NCBI RefSeq assembly: GCF_000092785.1
Contig: NC_014225.1
Span: forward strand, 475,340 to 539,339
DNA from: Waddlia chondrophila WSU 86-1044
Lineage (GTDB): Bacteria > Chlamydiota > Chlamydiia > Chlamydiales > Waddliaceae
Length of the DNA: 64,000 nucleotides
Direction: 5' to 3'
Each line of letters begins with the position of its first letter. Positions within the stretch are counted from its first letter, which is position 1. The position numbers and the translations under genes were made by a program. Positions 52,487-60,096 of this stretch are shown in pieces. A model generated the notes under the pieces. It saw only the letters and a list, made by a program, of their open reading frames with translations. It did not search any database and had not been told where the DNA came from.

Positions 52487-54778
52487 ATGTCGTTTGATCT
52501 TGAAAAGAATGAAAAGATTTCCCCTTGGTGGAGATATATCAGCCTCCTTGTTTTGGTTATTGGCTTTACAATCTTAGGAGCTGTAACAAAGGTTGCTTAT
52601 GATAATACGCCTCCTATTCCAAAACAAGTGGTTGACTCTAGCGGACAAGTGATTTTTACAGGAGATCAAGTGATCCGTGGGCAAGGGGTATTTCTCAAAA
52701 AAAATTTAATGGAACACGGAACTTTATGGGGGCATGGGGCTTACCTAGGACCAGACTATAGCGCCTCCCATTTGCACGAGCAAACGTTATTTATGCAAGA
52801 GTATTTGGCTGATAAAATTTATCAAAAACCGTTCGACCAGCTAGATTCGTTTGAGAGGGGATCGGTTTTAAGGGAAATTCCTAAAATTTTAAAGGAAAAC
52901 CGCTATGACAGTGAGTCAGACTCTTTGCTGTTTACCGAAGTAGAAGCTAAATCATATGAACATAGCATAAATGTTTGGAAAAATTATTTTGCTTCAGAAA
53001 AAGCTCAAGGATTGCCGAAGGGCTATATTTCAGATCCAGAAGAACTTTCCGATCTTTCTTCGTTTTTTGCCTGGGCATCCTGGGCATCTGCAGCTAATCG
53101 TCCTGGAGAGGACTTTACCTATACGAACAATTTTCCTTACGACCCAGTTGCAGGAAACTATCCAAGTGCCGACGCCTATCTCTGGAGCGCAATCAGTTTG
53201 CTTTTTATTATTGGGGTGACAGGGCTTGTTCTCTTCATTGTTAGCAAATTTGGTTTTGGGTGGGGAGAAAAGTCTAAACAACAGCATATTTGTGAGACAT
53301 ACTTGACTTTGCCAACTCTGACCGCGAGTCAAAGAGCTACCGGTAAATTTTTCGTTATTGCTATTTTCTTGTTTCTTTTTCAAAGCTTGATAGGAGGGCT
53401 TTTGGCCCATTATCGGGTAGAACCGACATTTTATGGATTTCCTATTGCAGATTTTCTCCCTTACAATCTTTTGCGTACCTGGCATTTGCAGTTGGCGATT
53501 TTTTGGATTGCGACAGCATGGGTGGCTGCAGGATTGTTTATTGCACCTCTTCTTAGTGAACATGAGCCTCGCAACCAAGCGCTGGGTGTCAATCTTCTTT
53601 TCGGAGCTCTTTTAATTGTTGTCGTGGGAAGTCTTTTTGGCGAGTTTTTAAGCAGTCGAGATTTTTTTACAGGCGATTGGTGGTTCTGGTTTGGAAATCA
53701 GGGATCCGAATATTTAGATCTAGGCCGCTTTTGGCAGTATCTGCTAATTGTAGGTTTCTCTTTTTGGTTATACCTGCTTTTTGGAGCATTAAAACCGGCA
53801 TTTCGATTACCGCGTAGAAGAGAGCTTTCGATTTTGTTCTTTTTAGCATCTTCAACGATTCCGATTTTTTATGTTCCTGCGGTGTTTTATAACCATGAAA
53901 CGCATTTCACTCTGATCGATAATTGGCGGTTTTGGATTATTCATCTTTGGGTTGAAGGATTTTTTGAGGTGTTTGCTACTGTTCTTGTTGCAATTATTGC
54001 TTTGCAGATGGGAATCATCAGAGCGATTACCGCACTTCGCATTATTTATTTGGACGTGATCCTTTATCTCCTAGGTGGAGTTGTGGGGACAGGGCACCAC
54101 TGGTATTTTACAGGCCAGACGAACCTTAACATGGCGTTGTCAGCTTGTTTTTCTGCGATGGAGGTTGTGCCTTTAACTCTCCTTACAATGGAAGCAAGGC
54201 ATTTTATTCGCGTGACTCATTCTAAATGTGAGAAATGCGGGCATTATATGGCTGAAAAACAGTTATGGACAGTTTATTTTCTCATCGCGGTAGGAGTGTG
54301 GAATTTTGTGGGAGCTGGAATGTTTGGTTTCTTAATCAATCTTCCGGTCATTTCCTATTTCGAGGTGGGAACTAACTTGACACCTAATCATGGCCATGCT
54401 GCCATGTTTGGTGTTTTTGGAATGCTTGCCCTTGGAGCAACGATGTTTTGCATGCGGGCTATGCAAGATGAAGAGGTTTGGAAATATAACAAAACTTTGA
54501 TAAAAATCGGATTTTGGGGTCTCAATGGCGGCATGGGATTGATGGTTGTTCTGGATCTTTTCCCTGCCGGAGTCCTTCAGCTTTGGGATGCGATGCAGAA
54601 CGGTTATTGGCACGCAAGAGAGTTAACTTTCTTGATGTCCGGCTATTTTTATACCTTGGAATGGATGCGCATGGCTGGTGATTTAATTTTTATCTTTGTT
54701 GGGGTTGTTCCCACTGTTATTGCAATTTTGCGCGCATTTTTGTCTTGTGGGTTTTCAAAGCAGAAGGTAGCTGCATGA
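52487..54778 (+). CDS. norB: Quinol-dependent nitric oxide reductase (qNOR, NorB/NorZ)
   Basis: Single-subunit membrane enzyme reducing 2 NO to N2O with quinol. ATG 52487 has GGAG seven bases upstream; a TTG at 52448 lies in frame but overlaps the RIC stop. The 763 residues carry the fused NorC-like N-terminal domain characteristic of qNOR (one helix, then a periplasmic part with GQGVFLKKNLMEHGTLWGHGAYLGPDYSA) and then 12 or more helices of the heme-copper oxidase fold with RTWHLQLAIFWIATAWVAAG, GTGHHWYFTG and HGHAAMFGVFGMLALG, which hold the heme and FeB histidines. It lacks a proton-pump K-channel pattern. An NO-detoxifying role fits the NsrR and RIC neighbours. Confidence 0.95.
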   Translation: MSFDLEKNEKISPWWRYISLLVLVIGFTILGAVTKVAYDNTPPIPKQVVDSSGQVIFTGDQVIRGQGVFLKKNLMEHGTLWGHGAYLGPDYSASHLHEQTLFMQEYLADKIYQKPFDQLDSFERGSVLREIPKILKENRYDSESDSLLFTEVEAKSYEHSINVWKNYFASEKAQGLPKGYISDPEELSDLSSFFAWASWASAANRPGEDFTYTNNFPYDPVAGNYPSADAYLWSAISLLFIIGVTGLVLFIVSKFGFGWGEKSKQQHICETYLTLPTLTASQRATGKFFVIAIFLFLFQSLIGGLLAHYRVEPTFYGFPIADFLPYNLLRTWHLQLAIFWIATAWVAAGLFIAPLLSEHEPRNQALGVNLLFGALLIVVVGSLFGEFLSSRDFFTGDWWFWFGNQGSEYLDLGRFWQYLLIVGFSFWLYLLFGALKPAFRLPRRRELSILFFLASSTIPIFYVPAVFYNHETHFTLIDNWRFWIIHLWVEGFFEVFATVLVAIIALQMGIIRAITALRIIYLDVILYLLGGVVGTGHHWYFTGQTNLNMALSACFSAMEVVPLTLLTMEARHFIRVTHSKCEKCGHYMAEKQLWTVYFLIAVGVWNFVGAGMFGFLINLPVISYFEVGTNLTPNHGHAAMFGVFGMLALGATMFCMRAMQDEEVWKYNKTLIKIGFWGLNGGMGLMVVLDLFPAGVLQLWDAMQNGYWHARELTFLMSGYFYTLEWMRMAGDLIFIFVGVVPTVIAILRAFLSCGFSKQKVAA

Positions 54779-54790
54779 TATTCTAAACCG

Positions 54791-54820
54791 TTTCCGATCG
54801 CTTTGCGAGGCGATCGGAAA
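54791..54820. repeat. Inverted repeat after norB
   Basis: TTTCCGATCGC (54791-54801) and GCGATCGGAAA (54810-54820) form a perfect 11-bp stem with an 8-base loop, 13 bases after the norB stop. There is no T-run on either strand, so it is not a standard terminator; it may stabilise the transcript end. Confidence 0.55.
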
Positions 54821-54845
54821 GAAGAAATAAGGATCTATTTGTAAG

Positions 54846-55544
54846 ATGTATAAAAAACAGCATTGTGAAATTTGCAAAAAACCATTTTTTTTAAGAGATC
54901 TGTATCCGGCAGTTTTAATACGCGACAATACATTTGAAGCGGCAAAGAAGAAGTGTCCTGAGATGGATCGCAAAGGGTATATTTGCTTTCCCGATTTGCG
55001 TAAAATCCACGCCTCCTATTATGAGGAGATCCTTACTCAAGAAAGAGGAGAGCTTTCCAAGTTGGAAAAGGAGGTTTTATCTAGCTTGGAACAACACGAT
55101 ATCTTATCGGAAAACATTAACGAGGAATTTGATGCAACTAGGACATTAGGGGGAAGGATTGCCGATAAAGTGGCCTCATTTGGGGGAAGTTGGACGTTTA
55201 TTTTTATCTTTGGTTTTGTCTTGCTTAGTTGGATGGCGATTAACTCCTATCAATTTTTCTTCGAAAAAGCCTTAGATCCCTATCCCTATATTTTATTAAA
55301 TTTTTTTCTTTCCTGCTTGACAACTATTCAGGCTCCTATTATCATGATGAGCCAAAATAGGCAAACGGCTAAAGACCGGCTTACTCAAGAAAACGATTAT
55401 CAAATTAATCTAAAGTCTGAGCTTCAGATTCGGCAATTAAATGCGCGTTTGGATATGTTCATGAGGCACAGTTGGCAGAAGTTGAACGAAATTTCCCAAA
55501 TACAAGAGGAAATTTTGGAAATTTTGGAAAATTTGGGTAGATAG
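54846..55544 (+). CDS. DUF1003 family membrane protein
   Basis: A 232-residue protein. An N-terminal CEICKKPF-like CxxC element and a DLYPAV segment precede the DUF1003 region: RIADKVASFGGSWTFIFIFG (helix 1), YILLNFFLSCLTTIQAPIIMMSQNRQTAKDR (helix 2 and the family signature), and a C-terminal coiled coil (LQIRQLNARLDMFMRHSWQKLNEI) ending in heptads with EEILEILENLGR. The function is unknown. It may be the last gene of the NO operon, but the stem-loop upstream separates them. Confidence 0.82.
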   Translation: MYKKQHCEICKKPFFLRDLYPAVLIRDNTFEAAKKKCPEMDRKGYICFPDLRKIHASYYEEILTQERGELSKLEKEVLSSLEQHDILSENINEEFDATRTLGGRIADKVASFGGSWTFIFIFGFVLLSWMAINSYQFFFEKALDPYPYILLNFFLSCLTTIQAPIIMMSQNRQTAKDRLTQENDYQINLKSELQIRQLNARLDMFMRHSWQKLNEISQIQEEILEILENLGR

Positions 55545-55845
55545 TTGCCCTGTCTTTACTAAATCTTGATAAAAAATTCATTAAATAAAAACTTTGGAAT
55601 GGTATCTTTGTTATAAAAAAGGAGGTGAAAGATGGTAGGTTACTTAGTCCGCCTTGAAAAACCCTGAATTTCTTGAGGTTTTCGATTAAATATCTGAATG
55701 TATCTCTCGCCATAGGGATTATTTTCTGTATCAAGATCTGTGGATTTGTAAAATCATCAAAATTTTCCGAGTTTTTTGGAAAAATCTGATATTTGGAGGT
55801 AGCAAGAATTCTGACTCGAGGCTTGTTTCCTGGAGATAATGTGTT
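55545..55845. other. Gap without recognisable gene
   Basis: About 300 AT-rich bases. An excellent ribosome site (AAGGAGGTGAAAG) at 55619-55631 precedes ATG 55632, but the frame stops after 11 codons (MVGYLVRLEKP), so this is either a truncated gene start or a leader peptide. Nothing else was recognised on either strand. Confidence 0.4.
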
Positions 55846-56629
55846 TTATACCAGCTGCATCTTTCTATCAAAGTGATTGAGAATCAGCCGTATGTTGTGA
55901 CCAATTCCGCATAAAATAGCGTTTAGACAGTCACCCACCCTTCCTTTCAAATAATTTCTGTTGAGCTTGCCATCGCTTTTCATATGGCCTATCGTCGGCT
56001 CAATCGCCTGACACCTTCTCAGCATTTTTTTGAAGTGTAGGGTCAACTTCCTTTTACCTGAAATAAAAACTTCTTTCCCTTTCACCTTATGTCCTCGATA
56101 CCCCTTATCGACGAACAAACGACGGATTTCCTTTTGACTACAAGCTTCCGCATCTACGATCGCTTGCTTTAATGTGTGTCCGTCAAAAGGATTGCCATGC
56201 AGAGCTTCTGAGCTTAAAACAAAACCCTGGTTATGTGTAGTAACGATAGAGACCTTGCATCCAAATTCATATTTCTTATGAGCTTTTCCTTTTGAAATAC
56301 ACTCCACCTGAGGCTCATGTACACTGTAAATCTTTGGAGAATCTGTCCGCTTTTGTTCGAAGATACCTCTTAAAATTGATAACCACTCCGAAGTCATTCT
56401 TTTTAGCTCAGAGTCTTTCTCTACATGGCGTTCTATTTCTCTAAGTACTCTGCCAAAATACGTCTTCAAACGCTTCGTTTCACGCTTGGCCAATTTCATT
56501 TTTCTAGAGTGAACATACTGGGAAACTCGCCTTAAAGTCTTTTTGGATAAAAACACATAACTCTGACGAAGTTCGATATTAAATCGTTTAGCGAAACGAA
56601 CCAGTTGTTTCAGGCATCTGTAATACAAA
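55846..56629 (-). pseudogene. IS5-family transposase truncated by the IS256-family element
   Basis: About 260 C-terminal residues of an IS5-group transposase remain: LRQSYVFLSKKTLRRVSQYVHSRKMK, GKAHKKYEFGCKVSIVTTHNQGF, ALHGNPFDGHTLKQAI with the second Asp, FVDKGYRGHKVKGKEVFISG, and AIEPTIGHMKSDGKLNRNYLKG with the catalytic Glu. The frame stays open upstream to 56964, but that part runs antisense through the IS256 transposase, so the native N-terminus (about 150 residues) was removed by that insertion. Confidence 0.85.
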
Positions 56630-58028
56630 GAGATATGATCAAAAGTTGTGTTTGAGATAAAAAGAGCGTACCCTATGAAATTTTGAAACAAAAAATAAAT
56701 TTTATAGGAGATACGCTCATGAAAGATGATGTCATTTTTTTGGATAAATTTCACGCAACAAGTGAAATGAAGAGTTTTCTGGAACAAACTTTGAGGGAGG
56801 GAGCTCGCTTTCTGCTTCAACAGGCTGTTGAAAATGAAGTCAATGAATACCTTGAATCGATGAGTAGCAGAACGAACTCCGAAGGAAGAAAACAATTTGT
56901 GCGCAACGGTTACCTGCCTGAAAGAGAAGTGCAAACAGGAATTGGGCCAATAGCTGTGAAACAACCTCGAGTACGCGATAAGAACGGCTTTACAAAGTAC
57001 TCAAGCGCAATTCTTCCAAAATATTTGAGGAGAACGCCGTCTCTAGAGGCAGTGATTCCAGCTCTTTATCTCAGAGGAATATCTACGAATAATTTCCAGG
57101 AGGCTCTTGAAGCGATAATGGGCAAGGATGCGAAAGGATTATCCGCAGCTAACATCACTCGTTTAAAACAATCTTGGGAGCAGGAATACAAAGACTGGAA
57201 CAAGCGCTCTCTTGAAGGAAAGCACTACGCTTACATCTGGGTAGATGGGATCTATTTCAATGTTCGTCTTGAAGATGACCGCATCTGTTTTCTTGTCATT
57301 CTCGGCGCTTTGCCCAATGGAAAAAAAGAGCTTATAGCGATCCACAATGGTTATAGAGAGAGCAAGATTTCCTGGACGGAGGTTTTAGAAAATTTAAAGC
57401 GGCGCGGGTTATGCACTCCACCTGAGCTTGCTATAGGAGACGGGGCGCTTGGATTTTGGTCTGCGATAGAAGAAGTATTCCCGAAGACAAAGCAGCAGCG
57501 GTGTTGGGTGCATAAGACGGCCAATGTGCTTGATAAGATGCCTAAAAGCGTGCAGGTAAATGCGAAAAAGGCCATCCATGAAATCTATCTGGCTCCAACC
57601 AAAGAAGATGGGTTGGCTGCATTTGAAACATTTTTAAAAACATATCGAGACAAATACCCCAAAGCCTGCGCTTGTCTTGAAAAAGATAAGGCGCAGCTGT
57701 TTACCTTCTACAACTTCCCTGCAATCCATTGGCAGCACATCAGGACAACCAATCCAATCGAGTCCACTTTTGCAACAATTAGGCATCGGACAAGGCAGAC
57801 CAAGGGTTGTGGTTCAGTTACTGCCACATTGACCATGGTATTCAAACTAGCCACATCAGCTGAAAAGAAATGGAGAAAGCTTAAGGGCTGTGAAATGATT
57901 GAAAAAGTGATCAGGGGAGTGATTTTTAAAAATGGTGAAGAGGTAATGGATAAAGAAAAAATAGCTTAGAAAAATTTTTAAAACAGGGTGCGCTTAAGGA
58001 TTCCAAACACAACATTTGAAAATATCTC
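56630..58028 (+). mobile_element. IS256-family insertion sequence
   Basis: The ends are long imperfect inverted repeats: the left begins GAGATATGATCAAAAGTTGT and the right ends with the complement of GAGATATTTTCAAATGTTGT; both continue through CAAACACAAC and AGGGT(A/G)CGCT elements on the way to the transposase. One complete transposase gene lies inside. No clear 8-9 bp target duplication is visible, and the flanks are unrelated remnants. Confidence 0.8.
56719..57969 (+). CDS. IS256-family (mutator-type) transposase
   Basis: A full-length 416-residue DDE transposase. ATG 56719 follows TAGGAGATACGCTC. Family landmarks: LLQQAVENEVNEYL at the start, RNGYLPEREVQTGIGPI, YIWVDGIYFNVRLED with the first Asp, LAIGDGALGFWSAIEEVFP with the second Asp, RCWVHKTANVLDKMPKS (the mutator signature), and TTNPIESTFATIRHRTRQTKGC with the catalytic Glu. 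No disruption is seen; probably active or recently so. Confidence 0.95.
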   Translation: MKDDVIFLDKFHATSEMKSFLEQTLREGARFLLQQAVENEVNEYLESMSSRTNSEGRKQFVRNGYLPEREVQTGIGPIAVKQPRVRDKNGFTKYSSAILPKYLRRTPSLEAVIPALYLRGISTNNFQEALEAIMGKDAKGLSAANITRLKQSWEQEYKDWNKRSLEGKHYAYIWVDGIYFNVRLEDDRICFLVILGALPNGKKELIAIHNGYRESKISWTEVLENLKRRGLCTPPELAIGDGALGFWSAIEEVFPKTKQQRCWVHKTANVLDKMPKSVQVNAKKAIHEIYLAPTKEDGLAAFETFLKTYRDKYPKACACLEKDKAQLFTFYNFPAIHWQHIRTTNPIESTFATIRHRTRQTKGCGSVTATLTMVFKLATSAEKKWRKLKGCEMIEKVIRGVIFKNGEEVMDKEKIA

Positions 58029-58248
58029 ACATCATTGCGTCAAAGTAGATAAGGTGATTGTTTCAACGCTTCCTGTAGGAATGGATTCTCCATATAAGGC
58101 TCGTTTTCTCGATCAGGCAGACAGGGCTTATATTCTAGATGTCAGGCCAAAGGTAAAGGATTGGACAAAAAAAGCGATTACCAGGAAATCTGGCGAGTCT
58201 GTCTCTGAAATATCAGAGCCTGTAGGTATTCGAGAAACTCGTGTATAG
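58029..58248 (+). pseudogene. C-terminal remnant of an unidentified gene cut by the IS256-family element
   Basis: The plus-strand frame from the IS end to a stop at 58246-58248 reads CVKVDKVIVSTLPVGMDSPY, FLDQADRAYILDVRPKVKDW and ends SEISEPVGIRETRV. The VIVSTLPVGM piece with a following AYILDVRPK resembles the C-terminal NAD(P)-domain strands of shikimate-dehydrogenase-like proteins, but the match is too weak to name it. There is no start on this side. Confidence 0.45.
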
Positions 58249-58261
58249 GAAGGATGTGCCG

Positions 58262-59107
58262 TCATGTCTGGTCAAAATAGATCAGGAAGCAGATCGCATT
58301 GATCATGATCAATGAAACGCGGAACATCTGCTTGCCCCAACGCGTATCATTTTTTGCATAAAAACCCAACAAGCAAAGAACAAGCCAGAGAATTCCTAGA
58401 GAACCGGTGACGGCAAAAAATAGACTGCCTGTATATCCCAGGGCTGTTAGAAGAAACAAAACAGGGATTAACAAAAGAATGTAGGCAATCATATGTATTT
58501 TTGTGCGTTGGATCCCTTTGGCAACCGGCATAATTGGCAGATTCGCTTTGGAGTAGTCACTCCATCGCCAAATACCGATGGCAAAAAAGTGAGGCATTTG
58601 CCAAAAAAATAAGATTAAAAAGAGTAAAAGAGCGGCCATATCCAAGCGGTTGCTGACTGCGCAGTACCCAACCAGAGGAGGAATGGCTCCGGAAATGCTT
58701 CCGATAAGAGTGCTCAAAGGTGTTCGAGCTTTGATAAAGCTATAAATGCACACGTAGACGAAAAACCCTGTATCGGCAACTAGTACTGTTAAAGCATTGG
58801 AGTAGAGATATAAAATACTATTGCCGACAAATCCTAAAACGGTTCCGTAAATCAATGCGGAAGAGCAGCTGACAGCTCCTGTCACCAGGGCGCGCTCTTT
58901 TGTACGGCTCATTTTTCGATCGGCATCACGGTTGATGTAGTTATTAAAAACGCAGGCAGAGGCGATCACCATTGCAAGGCCAATCAGTGTGGTTAAAAAA
59001 AGCTTTAGATCAAAGCTCCCTTTAGAAGCGAGGACAAAGCCCGCAGCAAAAGTGATGAGATTGCCTAGGATAACTCCAGGCTTGATGAGTAAATAATAAT
59101 TAATCAT
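58262..59107 (-). CDS. cyoE: Protoheme IX farnesyltransferase (heme O synthase)
   Basis: UbiA-family membrane prenyltransferase that makes heme O for the bo-type oxidase. 281 residues with about eight helices. The prenyl-diphosphate/Mg site NNYINRDADRKMSRTKERAL (about 51-70) corresponds to the NDxxDxxxD motif of the family, here NNYINRDAD; a second site, WSDYSKANLPIMPVAKG, lies at about 183-199. Last gene of the cyo operon, overlapping cyoD by eight bases. Confidence 0.94.
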   Translation of the reverse strand: MINYYLLIKPGVILGNLITFAAGFVLASKGSFDLKLFLTTLIGLAMVIASACVFNNYINRDADRKMSRTKERALVTGAVSCSSALIYGTVLGFVGNSILYLYSNALTVLVADTGFFVYVCIYSFIKARTPLSTLIGSISGAIPPLVGYCAVSNRLDMAALLLFLILFFWQMPHFFAIGIWRWSDYSKANLPIMPVAKGIQRTKIHMIAYILLLIPVLFLLTALGYTGSLFFAVTGSLGILWLVLCLLGFYAKNDTRWGKQMFRVSLIMINAICFLIYFDQT

Positions 59108-59465
59108 GGTGGGCAGCCGTCATATTATGCTTCGGCATCATTCTTTCGTTCAGGTCGTTCATGACCCAAAGTGATCCGACAACAATGATCAGTAAAATTA
59201 AAAGCATAAAGAAAAAAATAAATGTTTCCCAGTGCGGCTTTCCCTCTTGTCCTAAGTGCAGGAAAAAGATGAGTTGAACGACAGCTTGCAAGAAGGCAAG
59301 GGTCGCGATCGTGTAGATAAGCGATACCGGAGGAAATGCATCATAGGCGACAAGGAGAAATGAAATGGAAGTAAAGACCAAGGAAACGAAAAAACCGATT
59401 CCATAGGAGAGGTAAGTGCCGTGCCAAAGCTTTTTTTCCTCATTGAGGCTAACTCTTGTGCTCAT
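59100..59465 (-). CDS. cyoD: Cytochrome bo-type quinol oxidase subunit IV
   Basis: A 121-residue subunit with three membrane helices (YGIGFFVSLVFTSISFLLVAY, IYTIATLAFLQAVVQLIFFLHLG, FFFMLLILLIIVVGSLWVM). The QAVVQLIFFLHLG...P stretch is the conserved CyoD/CtaF element. It assists assembly of subunit I. The stop overlaps the cyoE start; the start is one base after cyoC. Confidence 0.93.
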   Translation of the reverse strand: MSTRVSLNEEKKLWHGTYLSYGIGFFVSLVFTSISFLLVAYDAFPPVSLIYTIATLAFLQAVVQLIFFLHLGQEGKPHWETFIFFFMLLILLIIVVGSLWVMNDLNERMMPKHNMTAAHHD

Positions 59466-59466
59466 G

Positions 59467-60096
59467 TTAAATCACTCCTATTAGATAGACAAAAGTAAAG
59501 ATGAAGATCCAAATCAAATCAAGAAAATGCCAAAACAAACTGAACAAGACTAGGCGGCGGAATGTGTCGATTGTCAACCCATAGTAAAACAGCTGACAGA
59601 TCATGGCACTTGCCCAAATCAGGCCAAACGTGATGTGCAGTCCGTGAGTGCCGACCAAAGCAAAGAAAGAGGAGAGAAATGCGCTGACGGTCCAGCTGTG
59701 GCCCTCTGAAATAAAGTGATGGAATTCCGAAATCTCCATGGTTAAGAACGAAAGACCTAAGGCAATGGTGGCTCCTAAAAAGGCAATCGATGTGCGCAAG
59801 CGTTGATGGACGGCGGCAAGAACGGCAAGGCCGCAGGTTACGCTGCTGATCAGCAGGACAAAGGTCTCGCCGAAAGCAAGGCGCAAATCGAAGAGGTCTT
59901 TGCTCGAAGGGCCTCCAAAGGTGTTAGCTTGCAAAACGGCGTGGGTGATGAACAGCGTGGCAAAAAGGATGCAGTCAGTCATCAGGTAAACCCAAAATCC
60001 AATGAACCTCATGGAGAAATAGTCTTGATGAGGATCGGGGACGCTGGTATTCGGATTTGGTTCGGGAGTATGGTGAACGATTAATGAGTCGGTCAT
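59467..60096 (-). CDS. cyoC: Cytochrome bo-type quinol oxidase subunit III
   Basis: A 209-residue subunit with five helices, as in CyoC. Signatures: FWVYLMTDCILFATLFITHAVL (helix 1), FGETFVLLISSVTCGLAV, FFALVGTHGLHITFGLIWA (the conserved G-x-H-G-x-H) and WHFLDLIWIFIFTFVYL at the end. The start overlaps the cyoB stop by four bases. Confidence 0.95.
   Translation of the reverse strand: MTDSLIVHHTPEPNPNTSVPDPHQDYFSMRFIGFWVYLMTDCILFATLFITHAVLQANTFGGPSSKDLFDLRLAFGETFVLLISSVTCGLAVLAAVHQRLRTSIAFLGATIALGLSFLTMEISEFHHFISEGHSWTVSAFLSSFFALVGTHGLHITFGLIWASAMICQLFYYGLTIDTFRRLVLFSLFWHFLDLIWIFIFTFVYLIGVI

Noticed and set aside
54791..54820. Terminator after norB
   Set aside because: The 11-bp hairpin is perfect, but no T-run follows on either strand, so it is listed only as an inverted repeat.
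55632..55667. 11-codon peptide after a strong ribosome site
   Set aside because: Too short to call a gene; it could be a leader or a truncated start, and is noted only under the gap entry.
56630..56964. N-terminal 110 codons of the IS5-family transposase frame
   Set aside because: They are antisense to the IS256 transposase and within that element; the IS5 gene is truncated at 56629.
57988..58028. GTG start for the short frame ending at 58248
   Set aside because: The GTG and following codons lie inside the IS256 right inverted repeat; only the part after 58028 belongs to the remnant.
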